The position numbers and the translations under genes are program-made. A model generated the notes under the pieces. The model was not told the DNA's origin, did no database searches, and was given only the letters and a program-made list of their open reading frames with translations. DNA of 64,000 nt, from assembly GCF_026242045.1 (NCBI RefSeq), contig NZ_JAPJDO010000002.1:345471-409470 (forward strand), in the 5' to 3' direction. This document shows, piece by piece, positions 8,296 through 17,086 of the stretch (position 1 is its first letter; every line of letters starts with the position of its first letter). The stretch is from Mycobacterium pinniadriaticum. GTDB taxonomy: Bacteria > Actinomycetota > Actinomycetes > Mycobacteriales > Mycobacteriaceae.

Positions 8296-8783
8296 TGGCG
8301 AAGTTCGAGGTTCCCGACGGCTGGTGTGTGCAGGCGTTCCGGTTCACGTTGGACCCAACCAACGATCAAGCCAGGTCGCTGGCGAGGCATTTCGGTGCCC
8401 GGCGTAAAGCCTACAACTGGGCCGTCGCCACTTTGAAGGCTGATATCCAAGCGTGGCACGCCACCGGTGTTGAGACCGCAAAGCCGTCACTGCGGGTCCT
8501 GCGGAAACGCTGGAACCAGGTCAAGGATGAGGTGTGCGTCAACAGTGAGACCGGCGCGCTGTGGTGGCCCGAATGCTCGAAAGAGGCATACGCGGACGGC
8601 ATCGACGCCGCGGTGGATGCGTACTGGAACTGGCAGACCTCCCGTGCGGGCAAGCGCGCAGGCAAACGTGTCGGCTTCCCACGGTTTAAGAAGAAGGGAC
8701 GCGACCCCGACCGCGTGACGTTCACCACCGGAGCGATGCGCGTCGAACCCGATCGCCGCCACCTCACGCTGCCGGTGATCTGA
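8292..8783 (+). pseudogene. tnpB: Truncated TnpB (N-terminal part only)
   Basis: A 163-codon frame starting at GTG 8292 (or ATG 8295). It matches the N-terminal region of TnpB: FRFTLDPTNDQARSLARHFG, RKAYNWAVATLK, then GKRVGFPRFKKKGRD and VTFTTGAMRVEPDRRHLTLP. The protein stops there. TnpB is normally near 400 residues, with the RuvC-like nuclease residues and zinc finger in the missing C-terminal part, so no guided nuclease activity is expected. The sequence after the stop does not continue TnpB in another frame, which indicates a deletion, not a point mutation. Confidence 0.8.
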
Positions 8784-8792
8784 TCTGGCCGT

Positions 8793-8844
8793 GACGCCGC
8801 GGGGTCGCGATCCGAACGCCTGGACGGTCGCACCCCGCGGCGTC
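8793..8844 (+). terminator. Strong hairpin after the truncated TnpB
   Basis: A perfect 13-bp stem (GACGCCGCGGGGT at 8793-8805 with its complement at 8832-8844) and a 26-base loop lie between TnpB and the NUDIX gene. There is no U-tract. It may end transcription from the element or be a leftover of the element's structured 3' RNA. Confidence 0.4.
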
Positions 8845-8873
8845 GCCGCGCGTGCCTTGCTTATGGTCGAACG

Positions 8874-9590
8874 GTGACGATCACCTATGACGAAGCACTG
8901 CGGGAGCAGATCAGCGATCGCTTGGCCGGTCACAACCGCCGCGCGGTGAGCGATCCCACCAAACGGCATGCCGCCGTCGCGGTCGTGCTCGTCGATTCGG
9001 CGGCGGGCGAGGACCGGGTGGACCCCGCTCCCGTCGATGACTGGATCGCTGGCCGGCCCATGGAGCCGGGCTTGGACGGACGGATGGTGGGGGTCTCAGG
9101 CGGCGCCGCATTCCTGCTGTGCCGCAGGGCATCTCGCCTCAGTGCGCATGCGGCGCAATGGGCACTGCCCGGCGGGCGGCTGGATCCGGGAGAAACCGCG
9201 GTGGACGCCGCGCTGCGCGAACTCGATGAGGAGGTCGGCGTCAGGCTGCCCGGGGAATCGGTGCTGGGTCTGCTCGACGACTATCCGACCCGTTCGGGCT
9301 ACATCATCACCCCGGTGGTGATGTGGGGCGGCGGGCGGCTGGAGCCGCGCCCGGCGCCCGACGAGGTCGTCGCGGTCTACCGGGTGGGGCTACACCAGCT
9401 GCAACGACCGGACTCGCCGCGGTTCGTCACGATTCCGGAGAGCCCTCGCCCCGTCGTCCAGATGCCGTTGGGCAACGATCTCATCCATGCGCCGACGGGT
9501 GCTGTGTTACTGCAGTTGCGCTGGCTGGGCCTGGAGGGCCGCCACGACCCGGTCGACGAACTCGAGCAACCGCTGTTCGCCTGGAAGTGA
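8874..9590 (+). CDS. NUDIX hydrolase
   Basis: A 238-residue protein starting at GTG 8874. The Nudix box runs from Gly101 to Val123 (GGRLDPGETAVDAALRELDE is its core), with the metal-binding glutamates at 116, 119 and 120. It hydrolyses a nucleoside diphosphate linked to another group; a CoA pyrophosphatase-like substrate is plausible because of the C-terminal half, but this is inference. It is probably monocistronic, with a hairpin on either side (8793-8844 and 9601-9637). Confidence 0.88.
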   Translation: MTITYDEALREQISDRLAGHNRRAVSDPTKRHAAVAVVLVDSAAGEDRVDPAPVDDWIAGRPMEPGLDGRMVGVSGGAAFLLCRRASRLSAHAAQWALPGGRLDPGETAVDAALRELDEEVGVRLPGESVLGLLDDYPTRSGYIITPVVMWGGGRLEPRPAPDEVVAVYRVGLHQLQRPDSPRFVTIPESPRPVVQMPLGNDLIHAPTGAVLLQLRWLGLEGRHDPVDELEQPLFAWK

Positions 9591-9600
9591 GCCCGAAACG

Positions 9601-9637
9601 CGAATACCGCGCGGCCGCAGTGGTCGCGCGGTATTCG
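9601..9637. terminator. Bidirectional terminator between the NUDIX gene and sodN
   Basis: Convergent genes end on either side of a perfect 13-bp stem (CGAATACCGCGCG at 9601-9613, complement at 9625-9637), extendable to 16 bp with one G-U pair. It lacks a U-tract, as is usual in mycobacteria. Confidence 0.6.
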
Positions 9638-9649
9638 GGCGGGACGTGA

Positions 9650-10072
9650 TCAGGCGGGCGGGTAGACCCCCATGCCCTTGGCCTTCTCGGTCTGCCAGAA
9701 GATGTCGGAGATCTTCTCGATGGTCTCGAGCAGCTTCTCGGCCACCGCGGCATCGGTCGACTTCTTGACGTCGCCCGCACCGTGCACGCCGTCCCAGAAC
9801 AGCTGGTGCAGGTTGGGGAACTGCTCGAAGTGCTCCTTGGTGAAGAAGTCGGCCCACAGCACCATCAAGTGATGCTTGACCTCCTCGGCACGCTGCTCCT
9901 TGATGAGGATGGCGCGGGTCCGGAAATGGTCGTCGTCGGAATCGTTGTACTTCTGGATCGTCTTGAGGCAGGACAGTGCCTCGATCTTGGCCTGAGCGGG
10001 GTCGTAGACGCCGCAGTACAGGTCGCAATGGGCATGGGCAGGGGTGGCGTTGGCGAAAAGTCTTTGCAGCAT
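9650..10072 (-). CDS. sodN: Nickel superoxide dismutase precursor
   Basis: A 140-residue Ni-type superoxide dismutase. The first 14 residues (MLQRLFANATPAHA) are the propeptide removed to expose His1. The mature protein opens with the nickel hook HCDLYCGVYDP, in which His1, Cys2, Cys6 and Tyr9 are all present. Later blocks IKEQRAEEVKHHLMVLWADF and FPNLHQLFWDGV match the helical core of the hexameric enzyme. It converts superoxide to oxygen and peroxide in the cytoplasm. Oddity: hook position 5, normally proline, is tyrosine (codon TAC). The maturation protease gene is divergent, with only 22 bp between starts. Confidence 0.92.
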   Translation of the reverse strand: MLQRLFANATPAHAHCDLYCGVYDPAQAKIEALSCLKTIQKYNDSDDDHFRTRAILIKEQRAEEVKHHLMVLWADFFTKEHFEQFPNLHQLFWDGVHGAGDVKKSTDAAVAEKLLETIEKISDIFWQTEKAKGMGVYPPA

Positions 10073-10094
10073 GGGCTTAACTTACCCTTTCACG
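10073..10094. promoter_or_regulatory. 22-bp divergent start region of sodN and sodX
   Basis: On the minus strand TAAGTT lies 6 nt before the sodN ATG, at the spacing of a -10 box for a leaderless mRNA. The matching -35 region would fall inside the first codons of sodX. This is inferred from spacing only. Confidence 0.35.
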
Positions 10095-10433
10095 ATGGGC
10101 GATAACCATGGGCTCGGTTACTGGCCGTTGCGCCGGTTTCTGGTGGTCGAGGACTCCATGAGCCCCACGCTTCGCCCTGGTGACGGGCTGTTGACGGTTC
10201 GCGGCGGCAACCCCCGGGTGGGCCAGATTCGGGTGTTCCCCGATCCGACGTTGTCGTCGCGGTGGCTCGTCAAGCGGGTCGGAGAAGTTCAGGGGCGCGG
10301 ACCGGAGACGAGCTTCCTCGCGCGCTCGGACAATCCCGGCGCGCCCGGCGTCGTCGACTCCCGCCACTTCGGCTGGGTGCCGGTCTCCGGCTCCTACCGG
10401 GTGGTGTGGACGGTGCGCCGCCGGAAACGCTGA
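10095..10433 (+). CDS. sodX: Nickel superoxide dismutase maturation protease (S26-type)
   Basis: A 112-residue signal-peptidase-like protein. The ATG at 10095 is chosen because the family starts just before FLVVEDSMSPTLRPGDGLL; an in-frame ATG at 10044 would run through sodN. The SMSP block holds the catalytic serine and VKRVGEV holds the lysine of the Ser-Lys dyad. SodX removes the SodN propeptide so that the free N-terminal histidine can bind nickel. The divergent pairing with sodN supports the assignment. Confidence 0.88.
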   Translation: MGDNHGLGYWPLRRFLVVEDSMSPTLRPGDGLLTVRGGNPRVGQIRVFPDPTLSSRWLVKRVGEVQGRGPETSFLARSDNPGAPGVVDSRHFGWVPVSGSYRVVWTVRRRKR

Positions 10434-10473
10434 CCGGAGTTTGACCGGCGTACTGGCGAGGTATCCGAGTCCC

Positions 10474-10647
10474 ATGAGTATTTCGGACAAGATCAGCAAC
10501 AAAGTCGACGACCTCGCCGGTAAGGCCAAGGAGGGAGTCGGCAAAGCCGCCGACGACAAGAGCACCGAGAACGAAGGCAAGATCGACCAGGCCAAGTCGA
10601 GCCTGAAGGACGCCGGTGAGAAGGTCAAGGACGCCTTCAAGAACTGA
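10474..10647 (+). CDS. CsbD-family stress protein
   Basis: A 57-residue hydrophilic protein rich in Lys, Asp, Gly and Ala (SNKVDDLAGKAKEGVGKAAD, then KIDQAKSSLKDAGEKVKDAF). This composition and the DxAGKxKE pattern define CsbD-like proteins, which are induced in general stress; their molecular role is not known. The start is the ATG at 10474; a GTG or TTG upstream at 10441 gives an unlikely extension. It lies 40 bp after sodX. Confidence 0.85.
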   Translation: MSISDKISNKVDDLAGKAKEGVGKAADDKSTENEGKIDQAKSSLKDAGEKVKDAFKN

Positions 10648-10686
10648 GTCCGTTGCACAGCGGTCCTGCTGACGCAAGACTGCACT

Positions 10687-11445
10687 GTGCCCATCGGACT
10701 GATCTGCGCCATTCCCCAAGAGCTCGGCCACCTGCGCACGCTGCTGCACGATGCCGCGCCGGTGAATGCGGCCCACACCGAATTCGTCACCGGGACGCTG
10801 GACGGCTACGACGTCGTTCTGGCCGGCTCCGGCATGGGGAAGGTGAACAGCGCGCTGGTCGCGACCTTGCTGGTCGGTAGGTTCGGTTGCGGCACAATCG
10901 TTTTCTCCGGAGTGGCCGGCGGGCTTGACCCAGAGTTGGCGGTGGGCGATGTGGTGATCGCCGACCACGTTGTTCAGCATGACGCGGGCCTCATCGAAGG
11001 CGATCGGTTGCAGACGTACCAGGCCGGTCATGTGCCGTTCATCAACCCGACCGATCGGTTCGGCTATCGGGTCGATCCCGATCTGCTGGCCTGTGTCGTC
11101 GACCGGCTCGACGACTTCACCCTGCCCGCGCTGTCCGGCGCCGCGGGCGGCACCGACCGGCCGGCCCGCATCAGGTTCGGCACCGTGCTGTCCGGCGATC
11201 AGTATGTGCACTGCGAGGCGACCAGGCAGCGGCTGCACGGCGACTTCGGCGGGGTCGCGGTGGAGATGGAGGGCGGCGCTGTCGCCCAGGTCGCCGAGGC
11301 GTTCGGGGTGTCCTGGCTGGTCATCAGGGCGCTGTCGGATCTCGCCGGCCATGACTCGGGGTTCGAATTCCTCGCGTTCGTCGAAGAGGTCGCCGCCTCA
11401 TCTGCCGCGATCCTGCTTCGGTTGCTACCTGTGCTCGCAGACTGA
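10687..11445 (+). CDS. mtn: 5'-methylthioadenosine/S-adenosylhomocysteine nucleosidase
   Basis: A 252-residue purine nucleosidase-phosphorylase-fold enzyme starting at GTG 10687. Visible active-site elements are Glu12 (AIPQELGHL), the glycine-rich [20 protein letters not shown] (residues 73-92), the ribose-binding [12 protein letters not shown] (Glu193 and Glu195) and the acid Asp218 in ALSDLAG. It cleaves adenine from methylthioadenosine or S-adenosylhomocysteine in thiol and methyl recycling. The chain is slightly longer than the usual 230. Its last 21 bp overlap the ancestral end of the convergent cysteine desulfurase-like gene. Confidence 0.88.
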   Translation: MPIGLICAIPQELGHLRTLLHDAAPVNAAHTEFVTGTLDGYDVVLAGSGMGKVNSALVATLLVGRFGCGTIVFSGVAGGLDPELAVGDVVIADHVVQHDAGLIEGDRLQTYQAGHVPFINPTDRFGYRVDPDLLACVVDRLDDFTLPALSGAAGGTDRPARIRFGTVLSGDQYVHCEATRQRLHGDFGGVAVEMEGGAVAQVAEAFGVSWLVIRALSDLAGHDSGFEFLAFVEEVAASSAAILLRLLPVLAD

Positions 11446-12647
11446 CCGCAGCACCTCGATGAGCCGGTCGACATCGGCGGTGTGTTGTAGGGAGCCAGGC
11501 CAATTCGTGTTCCGCCGGCCTCACCCAAGCCAAGATGTCGAGCGGTCTCGTAGGCGTAGAACGAACCCGATGGGGCGTTGATGTCGTGGCGAGCCAGCAC
11601 GTCGCTGATCTGGTTACCGTCCAGCCCGTCGACGGTGATGAGCAGGGTCGGGGTTCGCCGCGCAGCCCGTGAATAGACCGTCACCGTGGGCAGCGTCTGC
11701 AGGGCGGTCTCGATGCGCAGCCGAAGCGCATCTTCGTGCCGTTGTGTTGCCGACATGGCGGCGACCAGCCGATCACGGCGGGTGCCGGTGGAAGGGGTCA
11801 TGGCGGCCAGGAAATCGACGGCCGCGGTGGTGCCGGCCATCAGCTCGTAGGGCAGGGTGCCGTGCTCGAAGCGCTCCGGTACCCGGTCCGGCGCCGGGAG
11901 CAGCTTGTCGGGATGTAGCTCGGCCAGTAGGTCTCCGCTGCCCACGACGACGCCGCAGTGCGGACCCAGAAACTTATAGGGCGAGCACGCGAAGAAGTCG
12001 GCACCCAGGTCGCGGACGTCGACCGCGCTGTGGGCGGTGTAGTGGACGCCGTCGACGTAGAGCAGGGCCCCGGTAGCGTGGGCGCGCGCCGCGATGGCCC
12101 GCACGTCGGGCATCGTGCCGATCAGGTTGGAGCCGGCGGTGACGGCGACGAGGCGGGTCCGTTCGCTGAGGTGAGCCTCGACGTTCTCGACCGGTAGCTC
12201 GGCCGTCGCGGGATCGAAATCCACCCACCGAACGGTCGCGCCGGCGCGGGTGGCCGCGATGACCCAGGGCCGGACGTTGGCGTCGTGGTCGAGGCGGGTC
12301 ACGACGATCTCGTCGCCCGGGCGCCATCGTGTCGCCAGCGTCCGTGCGATGTCGAAGGTCAGCGCGGTCATGCTCCGGCCGAAGATCACCTCGTCAGGGT
12401 CGGCGTTGAGCAGGTCGGCGAGCGCTTCCCGGCAGCGCCCGACGATCTGCTCGGCGTTGCGCGCCGCGGCGGTGGTAACTCCACGGTTCGCCAGGGGGTG
12501 GATCAAGGCGTCTCGAATCGCGTCCGCGACGGCGATGGGAGTCTGCGTTCCGCCCGGCCCGTCGAAGTACGCGGTGCCGCCGTCGAGCGCCGGGAAGTGG
12601 GCGCGCAACGCCGCCACGTCCAACTGGCTGTCCGACGGGCTCATCAC
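11425..12647 (-). CDS. Cysteine desulfurase-like PLP enzyme, frameshifted near its C-terminus
   Basis: A class V aminotransferase-fold protein. PLP-binding features are present: Asp199 and His202 ([11 protein letters not shown]) and the Schiff-base Lys225 in SPYKFLGPH. The frame holds to [11 protein letters not shown] and then leaves the family: as sequenced it continues antisense to mtn down to 11199. Moving frame by 2 nt within TGTGTT at 11481-11486 restores [13 protein letters not shown] and a stop at 11425, giving about 406 residues, the normal length. So either the gene has a GT duplication or the sequence has an error. The start is GTG 12647 or ATG 12644. The substrate is unknown; this subgroup is distinct from IscS and SufS. 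Confidence 0.8.
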
Positions 12648-12690
12648 CGAAGCTTCCCATCGGGGGCGGCGGCGCGCGTGGCCAGCGGGC

Positions 12691-13644
12691 TTACTGGGGG
12701 TGGGCCGCCAGATACTCGCCGACTCCGATGGGCGCGTCGGCGACGTAGCCGATGGGCAGGACGACGTCCCCGTCGACGGTCACGCAGTACACGTCCCAGC
12801 GGTAGAAGCCGGCGAACGAGGCAGGATCGGCGGCCAGCACCGCGGCGTAGTCCTTCACGGCCGCCACGTACTGATCGGCATGGTTATAGCGGTAGATCGC
12901 GTGATCGGGGTCGGCGCTGAAGCCGTTGGCGGCCAGGTAGCGACCGGCCGCCAGGATGCTGTCGCGCGGCGAGTGGATGTCCCCGCCCTCGCCGTAGCCG
13001 GCGAACGTCGACGGCAGGAACTGCATGGGGCCGTCCGCGCCGGCGGTGCTCAACCCAGCGATGCTGCCGAGGCGGGTTTCGATCAGGTTGATCGCGGCCA
13101 GGTAGTTCCAGCCGACGCCGGTCGCCGATTCGGCGTCGCGGTAGTAGCCGAGGAGCTCCTCGGCCGGGGCCGGTGCCACGATGTGCCATGCCGGCAGCGT
13201 GTCCCGCACATGAGCCATCGCGGCGAGCTGGCGTCGGGCGTCGATGTGGCGGTCGTAGGCCTCGACCAGGGTTTCCGGGATCCGCGGGCGGACCACGCCA
13301 TCCCATTCGGGGTGACGCCCTATCGCGCGATAGGCGGCCTGCTGGCGGCGCGCGGCGGCCACCAGCGCGGGCTCGGGTGTGGACGGATCACGGATCGCCA
13401 GCTCGTCGGAGACCAGGTCGTCGGCCAGCTGAACCGGATCGGGCGCCAGCCGCGGTTGGGCGCCCGCGGCCACGGCGTCGGTCGGCGCGTCGAGCGCGAC
13501 CGCGGGAACCGATGAGATGGGCACGCGAGCCGCGGTTGAGACCGACGGAGGTGTTGGCGACGGTGTGCAGGCAGCGACCGCGAACAGGACCGTGGCGGAC
13601 ATGAGTGCCCGGAGTCGGGTGCGGACCGCTGCAGTCTGTCGCAC
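12691..13644 (-). CDS. Lytic murein transglycosylase, lipoprotein
   Basis: A 317-residue exported enzyme. The GTG at 13644 gives a lipoprotein signal (RTRLRALMSATVLFAVAAC) with the lipidated Cys26; longer frames would enter the divergent gene. After a Pro/Ala-rich linker, the transglycosylase fold has Glu189 in INLIETRLGS, followed by ADGPMQFLPSTF and HAIYRYNHADQYV. It cleaves peptidoglycan glycan strands with formation of anhydro-muramic ends. It is divergent from a peptidoglycan M15 peptidase with 46 bp between starts, suggesting joint control of wall remodelling. Confidence 0.85.
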   Translation of the reverse strand: MRQTAAVRTRLRALMSATVLFAVAACTPSPTPPSVSTAARVPISSVPAVALDAPTDAVAAGAQPRLAPDPVQLADDLVSDELAIRDPSTPEPALVAAARRQQAAYRAIGRHPEWDGVVRPRIPETLVEAYDRHIDARRQLAAMAHVRDTLPAWHIVAPAPAEELLGYYRDAESATGVGWNYLAAINLIETRLGSIAGLSTAGADGPMQFLPSTFAGYGEGGDIHSPRDSILAAGRYLAANGFSADPDHAIYRYNHADQYVAAVKDYAAVLAADPASFAGFYRWDVYCVTVDGDVVLPIGYVADAPIGVGEYLAAHPQ

Positions 13645-13690
13645 CGCGACGACGAGGACAACGAATTCGGTCTGCGATGATGGGGAGATC

Positions 13691-14275
13691 ATGCGGTTGG
13701 ATCTCACCTTCGTCACCGCCGGCGTGCTGGGCGTTGTCGCGACCGCGGTCATGGTACTCGGCGCCACTGTCGCACAGGACTCGGCCCCGCGAATCATGTT
13801 GACCGACAACACCGTCAGCGTCGAACCCCCGGCTGTTGCGTCCGGCGACGGATCGCTGGCCGACGGTCAGGTCCTGACCCCGTTCGACGTGGAGAATCCC
13901 GCCGTCGGGCGCCTGGATCCGCGGTTGCTGACCGCGATCCAGCAGGCGGCCACCGCGGCATCGGCGGATGGCATCACCATGACCATCAACTCGAGCTGGC
14001 GTTCGCCGGAGTTCCAGCAACGCCTCCTCGACAACGCCGTGGCCACCTATGGCAGTTTGGCCGCCGCCCGCGAGTACGTGGAGACCCCGCAGGCGTCCAA
14101 ACACGTCATCGGCGAGGCGGTCGATGTCGGCGGAGTGGGGGCTGACCAGTGGCTGATCGCCAACGGCGCACGGTTCGGGCTGTGCCGCATCTATGCGAAT
14201 GAGCTGTGGCATTTCGAACTGGCCACCGACGCGGCGGGGAACTGCCCGCCGCTTTTGCCCAACGCCGCGGGCTGA
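13691..14275 (+). CDS. Exported D-alanyl-D-alanine carboxypeptidase-like M15 peptidase
   Basis: A 194-residue protein with an N-terminal hydrophobic segment (residues 6-28), acting as signal or anchor. The zinc-peptidase signature of the VanY/M15 family is complete: SKHVIGEAVDVGG gives His138 and Asp145, and ELWHFEL gives Glu171 and His174. Arg104 in SSWRSPEFQ is the usual substrate-binding arginine. It should trim D-Ala from peptidoglycan stems. The start is the ATG at 13691, after a GGGGA ribosome-binding site. Confidence 0.87.
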   Translation: MRLDLTFVTAGVLGVVATAVMVLGATVAQDSAPRIMLTDNTVSVEPPAVASGDGSLADGQVLTPFDVENPAVGRLDPRLLTAIQQAATAASADGITMTINSSWRSPEFQQRLLDNAVATYGSLAAAREYVETPQASKHVIGEAVDVGGVGADQWLIANGARFGLCRIYANELWHFELATDAAGNCPPLLPNAAG

Positions 14276-14315
14276 TTCCGGCCCCGTCGTCGGCCGAGCG
14301 TAGTTTGATCGGCTT

Positions 14316-15098
14316 ATGAGGAGTCTGGACGAAATCCGCGCCGCACTCGAGGCGTGCTACGCCGCGATCGAGGGCCTGTGCACCGACCTGAGCGACACCG
14401 AGTGGAAGGCACAGTCACTGTGCCCGGACTGGGACATGCGCGGTGTGGTCCAGCATGTGGCCAGCATTGAAGCGGTGATGGTGGGGTGGCTGCCGCAGGA
14501 CGACAAGACACCGCCGCCCTTCGAGCGGGCGGCGGAGTTCCTGGCCGGGACCGACGATCCGGCAGTGCTGGCCGAGAAAGTGCGGGCGGTCTTCGACGAG
14601 CGGCGTCGCGATCTGAGTGCGCTGACCGCCGCCGACCTCGACCGGCCGTCATGGATGCCCGTCGGCCCCGGCACCTATGGGCGGTTCCTGGAGATCCGGG
14701 TCTTCGACTTCTGGGTGCACATCCGTGACATCACGATTCCGCTGGGGCGCCGGACCGACGACGCAGGCCTTGCGGCGGAGCTGGCGCTGGCCCAGGTCGA
14801 GGGCTCCATCGGGTACATCGCCGGCAAGAAGGTCGGTGTGCCCGAGGGCAAGAGCATCAGCTTCTCGCTGACCGGTCCGCTCGCTCGGCAGATCAACGTC
14901 GCCGTTGACGGACGTGCCAAACAGGTTGAGCACCTGGATAATCCGGATGCCACCCTGACCACCGACTCCACCACCTTCATCATGCTCGCCTGCGGGCGCA
15001 TCGACCCGCAGGCTCAGATCGACTCGGGTGCGGTCAGCTGGACCGGTGACGCCGACCTCGGTGATCGCGCCGCCCGCAACCTGAGGTTCACGATGTGA
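14316..15098 (+). CDS. Mycothiol-dependent maleylpyruvate isomerase-family protein
   Basis: A 260-residue protein of the DinB-like helical-bundle group that uses mycothiol. The N-terminal bundle shows [20 protein letters not shown] with metal-ligand His47; the second metal region is in [16 protein letters not shown]. The C-terminal part is the sterol-carrier-like domain found in this family. Members isomerise maleylpyruvate or transfer mycothiol to other electrophiles; the substrate here is open. The stop overlaps the next gene's GTG, so it is coupled to the DsbA-like protein. Confidence 0.85.
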   Translation: MRSLDEIRAALEACYAAIEGLCTDLSDTEWKAQSLCPDWDMRGVVQHVASIEAVMVGWLPQDDKTPPPFERAAEFLAGTDDPAVLAEKVRAVFDERRRDLSALTAADLDRPSWMPVGPGTYGRFLEIRVFDFWVHIRDITIPLGRRTDDAGLAAELALAQVEGSIGYIAGKKVGVPEGKSISFSLTGPLARQINVAVDGRAKQVEHLDNPDATLTTDSTTFIMLACGRIDPQAQIDSGAVSWTGDADLGDRAARNLRFTM

Positions 15099-15787
15099 CC
15101 AGACGGCCGGAGTTCGTCGATTTCCACTTCGACGTCATGTGCCCGTACGCGTATCAGACGTCGCGCTGGATCCGCGAGGTGCGCGACCTGACCGGGCTGG
15201 TGGTGAACTGGCGGTTCTTCAGCCTTGAGGAGATCAACCGCCAGGACGGCAAGAAGCACCCGTGGGAGCGGGACTGGTCCTACGGCTGGTCGATGATGCG
15301 GATCGGCGCCCTGTTGCGCCGCCGATCGATGGCTGATGTGGAGGCCTGGTATCAACGTGCGGGCCGGGCGCTGCACGTCGACGGCCACAAGCCACATGAC
15401 CCGGCGGTGGCGCGGCATCTGCTCACCGAGCTCGGGTTCGATCCGGGACTTGTCGACCAGGCCATCGCCGATCCCACCACCGGTGACGAGGTGCTGGCCG
15501 ACCACCGCCGGGTGGTGGATGCCGACGGCTACGGTGTGCCGACGCTGTTCTTTCCCGATGGGCAATGCCTGTTCGGACCGGTACTCATCGACCCGCCGAC
15601 CGGGGAGGCGGCGGTCCGGTTGTGGGACGCCGTCGCCGGATGGCTCGAATTCCCGCACCTGTACGAGCTTCAGCGGCCCAAGACATCGGCCGACGAACGG
15701 GCGATCACCGAGACGTTCCGCCCGTATCTGGAGGCGCGCGACTGGGTGTCGATCAACCGCGGCGAAGTCATCAGCTTCGGGGACTGA
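15095..15787 (+). CDS. DsbA-family thioredoxin-fold protein
   Basis: A 230-residue protein starting at GTG 15095 within a GTGA overlap. It has the DsbA/HCCA-isomerase layout: strand [13 protein letters not shown] with a CPYA active site (Cys16, single cysteine), a helical insertion, and the cis-proline loop GYGVPTLFF. With only one cysteine it is unlikely to be a disulfide oxidase; such proteins act as mycothiol- or glutathione-dependent isomerases. Coupling to the mycothiol enzyme upstream supports a shared thiol-dependent role. Confidence 0.82.
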   Translation: MTRRPEFVDFHFDVMCPYAYQTSRWIREVRDLTGLVVNWRFFSLEEINRQDGKKHPWERDWSYGWSMMRIGALLRRRSMADVEAWYQRAGRALHVDGHKPHDPAVARHLLTELGFDPGLVDQAIADPTTGDEVLADHRRVVDADGYGVPTLFFPDGQCLFGPVLIDPPTGEAAVRLWDAVAGWLEFPHLYELQRPKTSADERAITETFRPYLEARDWVSINRGEVISFGD

Positions 15788-15857
15788 TTCCGCAGGGATG
15801 CAGCGCTTTCGCGTTCGCGTCGTTGCCACGACTGACACCGAACTCGCGGTCGAGCCG

Positions 15858-16421
15858 TCAGTGCGGTGATTCCACGGTGAAGGAGTTGATAATCCGGTCG
15901 AAATCCATGTCCGCTTGATCCCAGGATTGGATATAGGTTTCGGCGCTGAGCGAATAGCCTTGCCGTCCGATGAGCACATAGATGTCGCGCGACTTGCCCC
16001 CCGGCCGCATTTCTTTGACGACGTCGATCGCGGACACATCGTTGGGCAGGGTGATCGGGCGGCGAGACACCACCACCATCGTCAGGCCCTGCGTTTCGAG
16101 GTAGCGCTCGTCATGGTCCAACATCGCGTCGACCATCTCATCGACGGAGTCGAACTTGTCGGTCTGAAACGAATGAACGCCCACCTGCCGGGGCGGGTTG
16201 GAAGCCCTGAGCTGGATCCATTCCGGCTCGGCGGTGTCGATGTCGTAGCTGCTGGGGTAGGTAATCGACCAGTGATAGACCGGATTGGTGTACAGCACCG
16301 TGGCCGGTGGTTGCACAGAGGTCGTCAGCGCGGGGGCGGGCTGGGCTGGTGACGGGCTTGTCTGGCAACCGACGACAGCGACCAAGTTCGACAAGAGAAC
16401 GGCAATCAGGAACCTCACCAC
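15858..16421 (-). CDS. Putative lipoprotein of unknown function
   Basis: A 187-residue protein. The two GTG codons at 16421 and 16418 follow GGGGGAGG and give a lipoprotein signal (RFLIAVLLSNLVAVVGC, lipid Cys19). The mature part begins with a Pro/Ala linker and then a compact domain: NPVYHWSITYPSSYDID, IQLRASNPPRQVGVHSF, and DFDRIINSFTVE. This resembles PsbP-like mycobacterial lipoproteins of the LpqN/LpqT type, but only in general pattern. A longer frame from 16580 is rejected because it hides the signal peptide. Confidence 0.7.
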   Translation of the reverse strand: MVRFLIAVLLSNLVAVVGCQTSPSPAQPAPALTTSVQPPATVLYTNPVYHWSITYPSSYDIDTAEPEWIQLRASNPPRQVGVHSFQTDKFDSVDEMVDAMLDHDERYLETQGLTMVVVSRRPITLPNDVSAIDVVKEMRPGGKSRDIYVLIGRQGYSLSAETYIQSWDQADMDFDRIINSFTVESPH

Positions 16422-16607
16422 AACGACCTCCCCCCCGGGGGTTCTCCATTGCCGGCGTGCAGGCGCCGGAAATTTCGGCACGGAGTACGGCGTGGCCGCC
16501 ACGTTGCCGGGGTGAACCCTCGAACTATTGAGGATAATTCGACGAAACGGCCCGCGTGCTCGTTCTCCCGAGATCCCCACCAGCGGGACTCTGCGTGCTC
16601 GCTGCCA

Positions 16608-17051
16608 TCACACCGAGCGCTTCCTCCCTGATGACGACGAAGGCGGCGAGGTCTTGGTGTGCGTGTCGCCGTTGTCATTGGACGGCTCGGACAGCGACAA
16701 AGCGAAGATCAACGACATCAGCCCGAAGATGATCACCGCCGAGCAGATGTCGAACCACTGGAACGGGAAGAAGGAGCCGTCGATCGAGAGCACCAGGACT
16801 GTCTCGGCCAATCCGAACAGGGCGAGGAACATGCCGATACGAAAGTGGGACAGTCCCCGATGCCGTTGTGTACGGCGCAGTTCCACCGCGAGGGTCAGCA
16901 GAAGCAGCGGTAGCACCTGGGCCAGCGTGCTCGCGGTATCGCTGTCGACCAGGACGATGCTGTGCTCCGTGTGCATACCCCCGCCGGTCACTGCGTCGAA
17001 GTATCGGTCAAAAGCATTGTGCCATCCGTCTTTCAGACTACTTCGAGCCAC
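16608..17051 (-). CDS. Hypothetical membrane protein
   Basis: A 147-residue protein with three predicted membrane segments near residues 42-56 (QVLPLLLLTLAVEL), 72-90 (IGMFLALFGLAETVLVLS) and 101-121 (DICSAVIIFGLMSLIFALSL), and a Ser/Lys-rich cytoplasmic tail. No family is recognised. It lies between the lipoprotein gene and the racemase-like pair on the same strand, with no clear coupling to either. Confidence 0.65.
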   Translation of the reverse strand: MARSSLKDGWHNAFDRYFDAVTGGGMHTEHSIVLVDSDTASTLAQVLPLLLLTLAVELRRTQRHRGLSHFRIGMFLALFGLAETVLVLSIDGSFFPFQWFDICSAVIIFGLMSLIFALSLSEPSNDNGDTHTKTSPPSSSSGRKRSV

Positions 17052-17086
17052 TCCTGGTGTTGACCGGGGTGTCGTTCGAGACCGAG

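Larger units (their letters stand above)
7654..8850 (+). mobile_element. IS607-family insertion element, right part deleted
   Basis: The element is recognised by its two genes in the usual order and overlap: a MerR-headed serine recombinase (7711-8295) and a TnpB (8292-8783). IS607 elements have no terminal inverted repeats and make no target duplication, so the ends cannot be fixed by eye; the left end is placed where the preceding Trp-rich frame stops. TnpB ends after 163 codons, about 40% of normal length, so the right part, including the usual guide-RNA region, appears lost. Confidence 0.7.
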
